A DNA stretch of 36,157 nucleotides from Thermoactinospora rubra. Its GTDB lineage: Bacteria; Actinomycetota; Actinomycetes; Streptosporangiales; Streptosporangiaceae. A program made the translations under genes and the position numbers. Below the pieces are notes generated by a model, which made no database searches, was not told the origin of the DNA, and was given only the letters and a program-made list of their open reading frames with translations. Location of the stretch: the NCBI RefSeq assembly GCF_002093975.1, contig NZ_MSZZ01000075.1:1-36157 (forward strand), in the 5' to 3' direction. Shown here in pieces: positions 7,851-14,077 of this stretch (its first letter is position 1; each line of letters opens with the position of its first letter).

Positions 7851-7890
7851 TGTGCGACCAGACGCCCCCGTGCGACCAACTGTGCGACCA
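7851..7890. promoter_or_regulatory. Three direct repeats TGCGACCA
   Basis: TGCGACCA occurs at 7853-7860, 7871-7878 and 7883-7890 (two copies extended to TGTGCGACCA), ending just before the GAGGAGG ribosome-binding site of the 46-residue gene. Spacing is 18 and 12 bases. This could be a regulator half-site array or, being in the leader, an RNA element. Confidence 0.4.
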
Positions 7891-7903
7891 GAGGAGGCCG
7901 GAC

Positions 7904-8044
7904 ATGACCCGGCAGATCGCCATCCAGTACCAGGCACCGACGACAGCCGACCTGGAAGCCCGCGTTCGCTCACTGGAAATCAAGGTCGCGCACCTCAGCG
8001 AGACCGTGGAGACCCTCGTCCGTACGATCCAGCAGCGGTCCTGA
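7904..8044 (+). CDS. 46-residue coiled-coil protein
   Basis: This small protein opens with ATG 7904 behind a perfect GAGGAGG ribosome-binding site. Residues 14-44 form one amphipathic helix with a clear heptad pattern: hydrophobic residues L18, V21, L24, V28, L31, V35 and L38 repeat every three or four positions. This suggests a short homodimeric or trimeric coiled coil. No DNA-binding basic region or membrane segment is seen. I recognise no named family; its partner is unknown. The strong ribosome-binding site and the structured sequence make it a likely real gene, although the longer frame running upstream to 7403 is a shadow. Confidence 0.72.
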   Translation: MTRQIAIQYQAPTTADLEARVRSLEIKVAHLSETVETLVRTIQQRS

Positions 8045-8190
8045 CCCCTGGGGGAATGCCCCGCGTCCACCGTGCGGCCCTGCCCCCACCCTCACCCCTC
8101 TCCTTCTGGCCGGGCTCCCCTTCAGACCCGGGCGCGCGGCCCACGGCCGCCTGCGCTCAGGCGCCCAGGACGCCGCTCCCGCCACGCGGC

Positions 8191-8448
8191 TCACCAGTGT
8201 GAGGCGGGCAGCTCGACGCCGCGCCCGTGGTCGTACAGCACCGCGCCGTCGCTGAGGCGGCGCACCACCACCTGGTGGGCCAGGCCCGCCCGCTGGACGT
8301 TGCGCGCCGCCTCCATGGCGTATTCGGCGAAGTGGTAGCGGTCCCGGCTGCTGCCCAGGTGGCCGTGGTCGCACTGCAGTTCGTACCGGTCCGGCGGCCA
8401 CGGGCTGGGCACCGCGACGGCGCCGGAAGGTTCCATCAGGGTCGTCAT
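8191..8448 (-). CDS. 85-residue hypothetical protein
   Basis: This is a soluble protein of 85 residues. The middle part, RYELQCDHGHLGSSRDRYHF and then YAMEAARNVQRAG, suggests a small beta-alpha fold like a stress or DUF1876-type protein, but no family is firmly recognised. A Cys-Asp-His-Gly-His cluster could bind metal. Start ATG 8448 has only a weak ribosome-binding site; ATG 8436 is an alternative. It diverges from the DUF998-like membrane protein gene, about 100 bases away. The 146 bases between it and the preceding gene contain nothing recognisable. Confidence 0.6.
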   Translation of the reverse strand: MTTLMEPSGAVAVPSPWPPDRYELQCDHGHLGSSRDRYHFAEYAMEAARNVQRAGLAHQVVVRRLSDGAVLYDHGRGVELPASHW

Positions 8449-8546
8449 GGGGACTTATCTTCGCATTCCCGGTTCGGCGGCCCGGAAAAGCCCCCTGCCG
8501 GCGTCGTGGGATGCATGCGCCGCCCGCCATGGGATAGGCGGGTGCC

Positions 8547-9185
8547 GTGCGGAAGACGGATCGCGTGCTGCTGGGGTGCGGGGTGGTCGCGGGGCCGCTG
8601 TTCGTGGGCGTGACCGTGGCGCAGATCCTCACCCGCCGGGGGTTCGACCTGCGGCGGGCCGGCATCAGCTCGCTCAGCCTCGGCGAGCTCGGCTGGATCC
8701 AGATCGCCAACTTCGTGCTCGCCGGAGCGCTGGCGGTGGCGTGCGCGGCCGGCATGCGCGCGGTCCTGCGCGGGGGACGTGGCGGCACGTGGGGGCCGCC
8801 GCTCGTGGCGCTCTTCGGCGTCGCGCTGGTCGTGGCGGGCCTCTTCACCACCGATCCGACGCTGGGCTTCCCGCCCGAGGCGCCGTTCCGCGGCCCGCCG
8901 ACGCTGAGCCGGCACGCGGTCGTGCACAACGTGGCCTCCTCGGTGGCTCCGCTCGCGCTGGCGGCGGCGTGCCTGGTGCTGCTGCGCCGGCTGGCCGTGC
9001 GGGGCGGCCCGGGCTGGGTGGTGTACTCGCTGGTCACCGGGCTGGTGATACCGGTTCTGAGCCTGTGGCCCGGCTACGAGGGCGCGGGCGTGCGGCTGCT
9101 GGCCGTGGCGGTGCTGGCGGCGGGCTGGCTGAGCGCCACGGCGCTGGTGCTGCTCAGGGGCGCACGAGCCACGCGCCACACATGA
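8547..9185 (+). CDS. DUF998-type multi-pass membrane protein
   Basis: This 212-residue protein has six hydrophobic segments, about 7-28, 48-70, 82-102, 125-148, 155-172 and 180-204. It matches the DUF998 pattern: first helix with GxVAGPLF, then the FDLRRAGISSLSLGELGWIQIANF motif, and a short FTTDPTLGFPP loop. The function of the family is not established. GTG 8547 was chosen because it puts the first helix at the N-terminus; the ribosome-binding site (GGCGGG) is weak. It lies divergent from the 85-residue gene and directly upstream of a decayed glycosidase fragment. Confidence 0.8.
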   Translation: MRKTDRVLLGCGVVAGPLFVGVTVAQILTRRGFDLRRAGISSLSLGELGWIQIANFVLAGALAVACAAGMRAVLRGGRGGTWGPPLVALFGVALVVAGLFTTDPTLGFPPEAPFRGPPTLSRHAVVHNVASSVAPLALAAACLVLLRRLAVRGGPGWVVYSLVTGLVIPVLSLWPGYEGAGVRLLAVAVLAAGWLSATALVLLRGARATRHT

Positions 9186-9235
9186 CCCGAAGGCTCGCCG
9201 GTGTCCAGGCCTTCGACGCCGGACGGCGCGAGCGG

Positions 9236-9396
9236 ATCCTCGCCGTGCTGGACGTCGTCTTCGGCCGGGCGCGTGCCGAGGGCCGGCTGCCGTTCGAGCC
9301 GCCCGCTCCATGGAGGCGGTACGGCGCAGCCGTACCGCCGTGCCGGGCGACACCGAAGGCCCGGTCTTCCCTTACGGTCACGGGCTGCGCCTGTAG
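9236..9396 (+). pseudogene. Remnant of the C-terminus of a GH3 beta-glucosidase
   Basis: Two adjacent frames read as parts of one family signature. Bases 9236-9298 give ILAVLDVVFGRARAEGRLPFE, like the GH3 segment 'AVADVLFGdxxPSGRLPF'. After about base 9305 the frame shifts by one, and 9310-9393 read SMEAVRRSR at the start and then PGDTEGPVFPYGHGLRL before TAG at 9394. That last part matches the GH3 end 'PLFPFGHGLSY'. The rest of the enzyme (more than 500 residues) is absent. This looks like the 3' stub of a deleted gene with a one-base deletion. Family assignment is from motif memory. Confidence 0.55.
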
Positions 9397-9470
9397 CCGG
9401 GCGTGGCGGGCATGCGGGAGCCGTACGGGGAGCTCGTGCGGCATCGCAAGGTGCCCTTCCACCCTGGGGC

Positions 9471-9896
9471 CTAGCCTCGCCGGGCGGCGAGGGCGGCTTC
9501 GACGTTGCCGGCCATGACCGACAGGGTGCGTACGGCGTGGGCGTAGTCCTCGGGGGTCAGGCCCCTGAGCACCGTCTCGCGCGTGGCCGCGATGCGCGCG
9601 GCGGCGGCGGCGTGCGCCGCCCGGCCCGCCTCGGTGAGGGCACCCCCGTCGCCGGTGACCCAGCCGTGCGCGGCGAGGTCGCCCAGCACCTCCTCAAGGC
9701 CGGGGTCCCCGGCCGTCCAGAAGGGCGCCAGCGCCTCCTCCAGCTCCGCGCGGGTGGCCTGGCCGCGGCCGAGCGTGTTGAGGACCTGCCAGTGCCGCCG
9801 GCCGATCCCCAGGTCGGCGAGCGTGGCGTCGAGCTGCTCCTCCAGCAGGTTGTGCAGGTGCTTGAGCCAGAAGCCGATGGGCTTGGACGCCTCCAC
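9471..9896 (-). CDS. MarR-family transcriptional regulator (first of three)
   Basis: This is a 141-residue winged-helix protein. N-terminal helices (FWLKHLHNLLEEQLDATLADLGI) are followed by the HTH core RRHWQVLNTLGRGQATRAELEEAL, the wing (HGWVTGDGGALTEAGRA) and a C-terminal dimer helix (YAHAVRTLSVMAGNVEAAL). The start is GTG 9896, supported by GGAGGTGTCGCG; the frame reaching to 10439 is spurious. It is divergent from a second MarR gene 40 bases away and shares with it a compact operator region. The ligand is unknown. The usual Asp-Arg wing motif is reduced to GDGG, so its DNA contacts may differ from the other two MarRs. Confidence 0.82.
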   Translation of the reverse strand: MEASKPIGFWLKHLHNLLEEQLDATLADLGIGRRHWQVLNTLGRGQATRAELEEALAPFWTAGDPGLEEVLGDLAAHGWVTGDGGALTEAGRAAHAAAAARIAATRETVLRGLTPEDYAHAVRTLSVMAGNVEAALAARRG

Positions 9897-9903
9897 CGCG
9901 ACA

Positions 9904-9950
9904 CCTCCATGTAAATTGACATGTAGTTGTCTTCTACTATGCATGGAGGG
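9904..9950. promoter_or_regulatory. Shared operator/promoter of two divergent MarR genes
   Basis: CCTCCATG (9904-9911) and CATGGAGG (9942-9949) are perfect inverted copies; each contains the Shine-Dalgarno GGAGG of its own strand. Inside lies a tighter palindrome CATGT-AAATTG-ACATG (9908-9923). On the plus strand TTGACA (9916-9921) and TATGCA (9938-9943) are 16 bases apart. A MarR dimer on CATGTN6ACATG would cover the -35 box and the minus-strand start region. Confidence 0.6.
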
Positions 9951-10436
9951 GATGTGGCGCGCAAACCGGACGCCGACCCGGACGTGGCGGAGATCGAGGC
10001 GGCCGTCGTCGCCCTGCGCCGCTCGCAGCGGCGGCGCGCGCTGGCCCGGCTGGCGAGGGACCGCGGCGCGCGCCCCGAGCTGCCGGAGGCGGTCTTCGAG
10101 CTGCTGGACGCGGTCGAGGCGGCCGAGCGGGAGGGCGCCGCGCCGACCGTCACAGAGGCGGCGGACGCGCTGGGCGTGGACCAGCCCCGCTCCAGCAGGC
10201 TCGCGGCCCAGGCCCTCCAGTCCGGGCTGCTGCGCCGCGTGGCGGACCAGCGCGACGGCCGCCGGTCCCTGCTCGCGCTCACGCCGCGGGGGCGGGAGGC
10301 CCTGGCCCGGATCCGCGAGTTCCGGCGCGGGGTCATCGCCGAGGCCACGGCCGGCTGGCCCGCCGAGGACCGCGCCGCCCTGGCCCGCCTCCTCACCCGG
10401 TTCGTGCGGGACTTCGGCTCGGTGACGGCGCGTTGA
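9939..10436 (+). CDS. MarR-family transcriptional regulator (second of three)
   Basis: This 165-residue winged-helix protein has an HTH around PTVTEAADALGVDQPRSSRLAAQALQSGLL (residues about 65-95) and the wing VADQRDGRRSLLALTPRGREAL, which carries the Asp-x-Arg motif typical of MarR. The N-terminal 40 residues are very Arg-rich. The start is uncertain. ATG 9939 lies only a few bases after a possible -10 box and has no ribosome-binding site; GTG 9954 follows GGAGGGG too closely, and a leaderless transcript starting there is possible. It is divergent from the first MarR. Its stop codon overlaps the -35 box of the third. Confidence 0.82.
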   Translation: MHGGDVARKPDADPDVAEIEAAVVALRRSQRRRALARLARDRGARPELPEAVFELLDAVEAAEREGAAPTVTEAADALGVDQPRSSRLAAQALQSGLLRRVADQRDGRRSLLALTPRGREALARIREFRRGVIAEATAGWPAEDRAALARLLTRFVRDFGSVTAR

Positions 10437-10460
10437 CATTTATTATGTGGCACATAATAT
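10433..10460 (+). promoter_or_regulatory. Canonical promoter with overlapping 19-base perfect palindrome
   Basis: TTGACA (10433-10438) and TAATAT (10455-10460) are 16 bases apart, a near-consensus sigma-70-type promoter. TATTATGTGGCACATAATA (10441-10459) is a perfect palindrome with 9-base arms around a central G. It fills the spacer and the -10 box. The expected start of transcription is close to the ATG at 10468, so the mRNA is probably leaderless. Autorepression by the downstream MarR is the natural reading. Confidence 0.78.
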
Positions 10461-10467
10461 TTGCCTC

Positions 10468-10935
10468 ATGAGCGGCCTCATGAGCGACGAGGAGCCCGCT
10501 CCTGAGGCGCTGGCGGCCATCCGGGCCTGGACGCGCCTGGAGAACGCCCGGCAGGAGTACGGCAGGATGCTCGAGCGCCGCCACGGGGTGACCGGCGCCC
10601 AGCTGGGCGTCCTGCGCCTGATCGCCGCGCACGGCCCGGACGGCACGCCGCTCGCCCGGCTGCGCGAACGGCTGGTGCTGCACCCGGCGACCCTCGGTCA
10701 GCTGGTCGACCGGCTGGCCGCCCGCGGCCTGGTGGAGCACGCGCCCGACCCCGGCGACCGCCGCCGCCGCATCGTCCGGGTGACGCCGAAGGGCCGGCAG
10801 GTCTGCCGCGACGCGCCGCTGGCCGGACCGGTGCGGCTGCGCCACGTGCCGGCCGACCCCGAACGGCTCAGCCGTCTCGCCGCCGCCCTCGAGGACGCGA
10901 TCGACCTGTTCGGATGGAAGGAATGGGCGTCATGA
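10468..10935 (+). CDS. MarR-family regulator (third of three), probably autoregulated
   Basis: This is a 155-residue MarR protein. Helices ALAAIRAWTRLENARQEYGR are followed by the HTH GVTGAQLGVLRLIAAHGPDGTPLARLRERL, the recognition helix HPATLGQLVDRLAARGLV and the wing PDPGDRRRRIVRVTPKGR with the family's Asp-Arg-Arg. ATG 10468 is chosen because it coincides with the predicted transcription start, so no ribosome-binding site is expected; ATG 10480 is the alternative. It heads a tightly packed three-gene operon: its TGA overlaps the ATG of the TfoX-C-like gene, which overlaps the VOC gene. Control is probably through the palindrome in its promoter. The inducer may be the substrate of the VOC protein; that is inference. 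Confidence 0.88.
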   Translation: MSGLMSDEEPAPEALAAIRAWTRLENARQEYGRMLERRHGVTGAQLGVLRLIAAHGPDGTPLARLRERLVLHPATLGQLVDRLAARGLVEHAPDPGDRRRRIVRVTPKGRQVCRDAPLAGPVRLRHVPADPERLSRLAAALEDAIDLFGWKEWAS

Positions 10936-11147
10936 CCGCTCTGGAGTCCCTGCCGGGCATCGGCCCCAGGCCGGCCGCCGACCTGCGCGCGGCCAGCGTC
11001 CCGGACGCCGAGGCGCTGCGCGCGCTGGGCGCCGACGCCGCGGCGGACCGGCTCGACGCGGCCGGCCTGCGGGACTGCACGCACGCGCGGCGGGCTCTGC
11101 GGGGAGCGCTCGACGGGGTGCACTGGACGTCGGAGGGCCGGGCGTGA
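10932..11147 (+). CDS. TfoX C-terminal-domain-like protein
   Basis: This 71-residue protein matches the TfoX/Sxy C-terminal domain. ESLPGIGPRPAADLRAA is the helix-hairpin-helix part, VPDAEALRALGADAAADRL follows, and the family's ending GALDGVHW is present. The N-terminal TfoX domain is absent, as in many stand-alone actinobacterial versions. TfoX in proteobacteria is a competence regulator, but the function of isolated C-terminal domains is not established; the helix-hairpin-helix hints at DNA or protein contacts. The ATG overlaps the MarR stop (ATGA), with GGAAGGAA about 10 bases upstream, and its own stop overlaps the next start (GTGA), so the three genes are translationally coupled. Confidence 0.8.
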   Translation: MTALESLPGIGPRPAADLRAASVPDAEALRALGADAAADRLDAAGLRDCTHARRALRGALDGVHWTSEGRA

Positions 11148-11560
11148 GCGTCGCGGTCCTCGGCGTCGACAACGTGCTGATCGCGGTGGGCGACCTGGGG
11201 GAGGCGGTGCGCTTCTACGCCGGCCACCTGGGCCTGCCGGTCCGCATGAGGGTCGAGGAGGCCGGGATCGTGCTGTCCGGGCTCGGCTCCGAGGCGCCGG
11301 GACTGCTGGCCCGGCTCACCCCTGGCCTGGCCCCGCGACCGGCGACCGCCTCGCCCCGGCTGTGGCTGGAGGTGTCCGACGCCCGTGAGGCCGCCGGCGT
11401 GCTGGCCTCCTCCGGCGTGGCGCCGCTGGCTCCGCCGTTCCGCGTGCACACGGGGTGGACCGTCGAGGTGGCGGACCCCTGGGGCAACGTCGTCGGCCTG
11501 ACGGACTACGTCTTCCACCCGGAACTGGCGTGCCGGCGCGAGGCGGCGGGACCGGCTTGA
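11144..11560 (+). CDS. VOC-superfamily (glyoxalase/bleomycin-resistance type) protein
   Basis: This is a 138-residue protein of two beta-alpha-beta-beta-beta units. DNVLIAVGDLGEAVRFYAGHLGL opens the first; SPRLWLEVSDAREAAGVLASSG and then WTVEVADPWGNVVGLTDY form the second. The closing DPWGN motif is the hallmark of glyoxalase, bleomycin-resistance and extradiol-dioxygenase type proteins. A metal-ligand set is not complete by eye, because the final Glu position is not obvious, so it may be a binding protein rather than an enzyme. Start GTG 11144 overlaps the TfoX-C stop. It ends a MarR-controlled operon, followed by a strong terminator. Confidence 0.82.
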   Translation: MSVAVLGVDNVLIAVGDLGEAVRFYAGHLGLPVRMRVEEAGIVLSGLGSEAPGLLARLTPGLAPRPATASPRLWLEVSDAREAAGVLASSGVAPLAPPFRVHTGWTVEVADPWGNVVGLTDYVFHPELACRREAAGPA

Positions 11561-11579
11561 GGAAGTCCGCCCGTGGTCC

Positions 11580-11618
11580 CGGCCCTGCTTCCCAACGGGG
11601 GCCTGGGAAGCAGGGCCG
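11580..11618 (+). terminator. Strong terminator of the MarR operon
   Basis: CGGCCCTGCTTCCC and GGGAAGCAGGGCCG form 14 perfect pairs around an 11-base loop, 20 bases after the VOC stop codon. There is no U tract. It should end the three-gene operon. Confidence 0.82.
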
Positions 11619-11800
11619 CCTGGCCGAAGGACGGGATTCCTGTCGACCCGGTTCGCGGCCCCCGGGGGAAGGGCCGCGCTGCGGAACGCTCAAAAGGTAT
11701 ACAACCCGGACACCACACTCCAAGTGTTACTACGGGTAATAGTTGATGAGGAGATAACGATCCGGCAATGTCCGGCTCGCCACCGGTCAAGAGCCGTCGG
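11619..11800. other. Non-coding, partly AT-richer gap with short palindromes
   Basis: No convincing gene lies here. From about 11690 the DNA is less GC-rich (for example CTCAAAAGGTATACAACCC). It contains ACACT-CCA-AGTGT (11715-11727) and a GAGGAGATAACGATC stretch resembling a ribosome-binding site, but the ATG after it (11768) only opens a shadow frame over the gene on the other strand. Confidence 0.4.
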
Positions 11801-12607
11801 TCAGGAACGGCTGTAGCGGGCCTGCCTGGCCGCCGCGGCGAGCGCGGTCGCGCGCGCCGCCTCGGTGGGCGTGAACGGCAGGTCGGGACGGCGCAGCAGC
11901 AGCGCGTGGCCGGGGCGCACCGTCACCACCATGGCGGTGTTGAGCTCGGCGTCCTCGTCGACCGCGTCGGAGGGGTGCCGCCACTCCACCTCGGTCGCCC
12001 GCAGCAGCTCCGCCATCGCCAGCGGCAGCTGCTCGGGGTCGGCGCCGACGCGCTGGGCGAGCGTGAGCGCCTGGATGGCGGGGTCGACGAGGTCCTTGAC
12101 GCCGGCCGGGACGATCAGGACGTCATGCCCGCCCGCGTGCGACAGCGCCTCGCCAAGCGCCTCGATCGCCAGGTTCGCGGGCGCCTCGACGACGAACTCG
12201 TCCAGCGCCTCGCACCCTCCCGGGGTGATCGCCGCGCTGCCGGTGGGCGCGATGTGCAGGGACAGGATGTTGCACTCCAGGCGTCCGAAGGCGCGGGCCA
12301 CCCCGGCCAGGCGGCCCGGCCGTTCGGCCACGCGCATCCGGATCCGCCACAGCAGCAGGCCGCCTTCGGGCTGCGGCGGCTCGGCGGCGCGCCGCCTCCC
12401 GGCGGGACGTGTGCTGAGCCGCCTGTGCAGCGCCGCGCCGAGGACGAGGGTCCCGCCCAGCCCCATGAGGACGAGCGGTCCCGGATCTTCGTGTCCCAGG
12501 AGCGTGGCGAGCGTATGGGCCATGCCGACCGCGAGGAACAGCGCGGCGATCTCCACGATCTCGCGCGCCCACGAGCGCCGCCGGGTGGTCTTGGTTGCAT
12601 CGCTCAT
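11801..12607 (-). CDS. Membrane-anchored ACT-domain protein
   Basis: This 268-residue protein has two membrane helices near the N-terminus (about 17-38 and 43-62) and a cytoplasmic ACT domain (about 84-160). The ACT part LLLWRIRMRVAERPGRLAGVARAFGRLECNILSLHIAP is classical: a beta strand, the RPGRLA turn where small ligands such as amino acids bind, and the helix. The remainder (VPAGVKDLVDPAIQALTLAQRV, then ELLRATEVEWR) looks like a second regulatory or catalytic-less domain. ACT domains usually sense amino acids; here they would do so at the membrane. No linked biosynthetic gene is present. ATG 12607 has no strong ribosome-binding site but matches the start of the charged segment before helix 1. 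Confidence 0.75.
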   Translation of the reverse strand: MSDATKTTRRRSWAREIVEIAALFLAVGMAHTLATLLGHEDPGPLVLMGLGGTLVLGAALHRRLSTRPAGRRRAAEPPQPEGGLLLWRIRMRVAERPGRLAGVARAFGRLECNILSLHIAPTGSAAITPGGCEALDEFVVEAPANLAIEALGEALSHAGGHDVLIVPAGVKDLVDPAIQALTLAQRVGADPEQLPLAMAELLRATEVEWRHPSDAVDEDAELNTAMVVTVRPGHALLLRRPDLPFTPTEAARATALAAAARQARYSRS

Positions 12608-12674
12608 GCCGCCAGCGTGGCCACGTGGTGTTTCATGACGGCGCCCCGCGCCGTTGCGGCGGCATTAAACCGGG

Positions 12675-12815
12675 ATCACCGTCCCCGCGCTGCTGCCCGC
12701 CCCGGTCGACATCGCGGTCCGTACGGCCTGCGCCCGCCGGGGCGTGGCGCACCTGACGTTTCCCGGCGGCATCCAGGCCGCCGAGGCCGGCCCGGCGAGG
12801 CGCGCGAGCGAGTGA
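12675..12815 (+). pseudogene. Fragment of a thiamine-diphosphate pyruvate oxidase/acetolactate-synthase-type enzyme
   Basis: Forty-six codons up to TGA at 12813 read ITVPALLPAPVDIAVRTACA, then RRGVAHLTFPGGIQAAEAGP. This resembles the segment of PoxB-like enzymes around residues 150-190: '...VVDxAIRTALxRRGVAHLTFPxDIQ'. Nothing else of the enzyme (over 500 residues) is in the neighbourhood, and no start codon or ribosome-binding site precedes it. It is best read as a deletion remnant between the ACT-domain gene and the BON gene. Assignment rests on motif resemblance only. Confidence 0.5.
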
Positions 12816-12874
12816 CCGGCCCGGCCTCGGGTAGGCGTCCTGAGCAGCACTCCGGCAACGTCATGGAGGCGACC

Positions 12875-13177
12875 ATGTTTCCCTTCCCCGCGTGGAGCTA
12901 TCCGGCGGACCGGTACTACTACGGCTGGTTCGAGCAGACGCCGCCCACCGAGCCGAGCGACGGCGAGATCAAGTCCCAGCTGGTCGACCGGCTGAAGGAG
13001 AACCCGCACACCAAGGACGCGGACATCCGGGTGGACGTCAAGCAGCGGGTGGTCATCCTGGGCGGCGAGGTGAGCAGCTGGCTGGCCAAGCGAGCCGCCG
13101 GGGACGACGCCTGGGACACCCCCGGCGTCGTGGACGTCAGCAACCAGCTGGTGATCCGCCAGGGCGGCGCCGCCTGA
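12875..13177 (+). CDS. BON-domain protein
   Basis: This is a 100-residue protein consisting of a Tyr-rich N-terminus (SYPADRYYYGWFE) and one BON domain (about residues 28-95). The BON part is visible in the order SDGEIKSQLVDRLKENPHTKDADIRVDVKQ (helix, strand), VVILGGEVSSWLAKRAAGDDAW with its conserved Gly, and TPGVVDVSNQLVI. BON domains bind phospholipid or other hydrophobic surfaces and are common in envelope-stress proteins. No signal peptide is seen. ATG 12875 follows GGAGGCGACC; an in-frame ATG four codons upstream overlaps this ribosome-binding site and is less likely. The preceding gene fragment is decayed. Single gene. Confidence 0.85.
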   Translation: MFPFPAWSYPADRYYYGWFEQTPPTEPSDGEIKSQLVDRLKENPHTKDADIRVDVKQRVVILGGEVSSWLAKRAAGDDAWDTPGVVDVSNQLVIRQGGAA

Positions 13178-13182
13178 CCCAG

Positions 13183-13210
13183 CCGCCCGCTCCGGACCGC
13201 CCGCTCCGGA
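13183..13210. repeat. 14-base direct duplication
   Basis: CCGCCCGCTCCGGA occurs twice in tandem just after the BON gene stop codon. Like the array at 3369, the unit is 14 bases and lies in a short gap between convergent genes. Confidence 0.8.
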
Positions 13211-13231
13211 CTGCCCGGCCGTACGGCGTGC

Positions 13232-14077
13232 TCAGGCGCCCGTGGGCGAAGGCGGCGGAGGCAGCAGCCGGGCGGCCTGCTCGGGCGTGCCGCCGATCAG
13301 GAAGGGCACGGGGCTCAGCGCCCGCAGCCGCTCGGAGAACTCCGGCGTCAGGCCGGACAGCGCCAGCGCGCCGCCCCGCGCCTCGCCGACGCGCTGCTGA
13401 ACGGTGATCAGCGCGGCGACGCCGCCGGCGTCCCAGAACGTCACGCCGGACAGGTCCAGCACCAGGCGCACCGGCGAGCCGCCGGAGACCAGCTCGCCGA
13501 CCGCCGCGGTGATCTGCTGGGCGGCGTGCTCGTCCAGGGCGCCGGACACCTCGACGACCGTGTGCGAGCCGTGCCGGCGGCGGGTGAGCGCGAAGGGGAC
13601 CCGGCCGCGGGCGCCCGGCAGGGCGAAGGCGACGGTGGCGAGGGTGCCCTGCGGGCCCGCGGCGACGGCGAACTCGTCGGCCAGGTAGCGGGCGATCCAC
13701 AGGCCGTGCGCGTACTCGATCGGCCATTGCGAGGGGTCGGCCGTCCGTGGCGCTCCCGGGTCGGCGATCTCGCAGCGCAGGGCCTCGCCCGTGTGCCAGA
13801 CCTGCACGCGGCCCTTGCCCCCGCCGTGGATGACCACGTTGGTGGCCAGCTCGTGGACGGTGATCACCAGGTCGGTGGCCCGGCCGTCGGGGAGCCCGGC
13901 GCGTGAGGCGTGGGCCTCCAGGGCCGCCCGCAGGGTGTAGAGCGAGTCGTGGTCGAACGGCTGGTCCAGGATCAGCTCCGGCTCGGCGGATGGCTTGGCG
14001 GCCGGCTCGGCACGGGCGCCGCCGGACGAGGTCCGCGTCGCGGAGTCGGGGGTGTTCATCGGCTCGTCATCGTTCAT
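13232..14077 (-). CDS. ATPase-STAS fusion partner-switching regulator
   Basis: This 281-residue protein fuses an RsbW-like HATPase domain (about 30-160) to a STAS domain (about 170-270). The N box is DLVITVHELATNVVIHGGG, the G1 equivalent DPGAP and the lid YAHGLWIARYLAD. The STAS part includes VVEVSGALDEHAAQ and VRLVLDLSGVTFWDAGGVAAL. In SpoIIAA-type STAS proteins the switch serine follows the Asp (FxDSSG); here it is Ala (WDAGG), so this STAS should not be phosphorylated at that place. Kinase and antagonist types in one chain suggest an intramolecular lock or scaffold; that is inference. ATG 14077 overlaps the upstream gene by 11 bases (ATGAACGATGA), so the pair is coupled. Confidence 0.82.
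   Translation of the reverse strand: MNDDEPMNTPDSATRTSSGGARAEPAAKPSAEPELILDQPFDHDSLYTLRAALEAHASRAGLPDGRATDLVITVHELATNVVIHGGGKGRVQVWHTGEALRCEIADPGAPRTADPSQWPIEYAHGLWIARYLADEFAVAAGPQGTLATVAFALPGARGRVPFALTRRRHGSHTVVEVSGALDEHAAQQITAAVGELVSGGSPVRLVLDLSGVTFWDAGGVAALITVQQRVGEARGGALALSGLTPEFSERLRALSPVPFLIGGTPEQAARLLPPPPSPTGA

Noticed and set aside
11768..12870. Long plus-strand frame starting after a GAGGAG sequence
   Set aside because: It is a shadow over the minus-strand ACT-domain gene; only the part from 12875 (BON domain) is a real gene.
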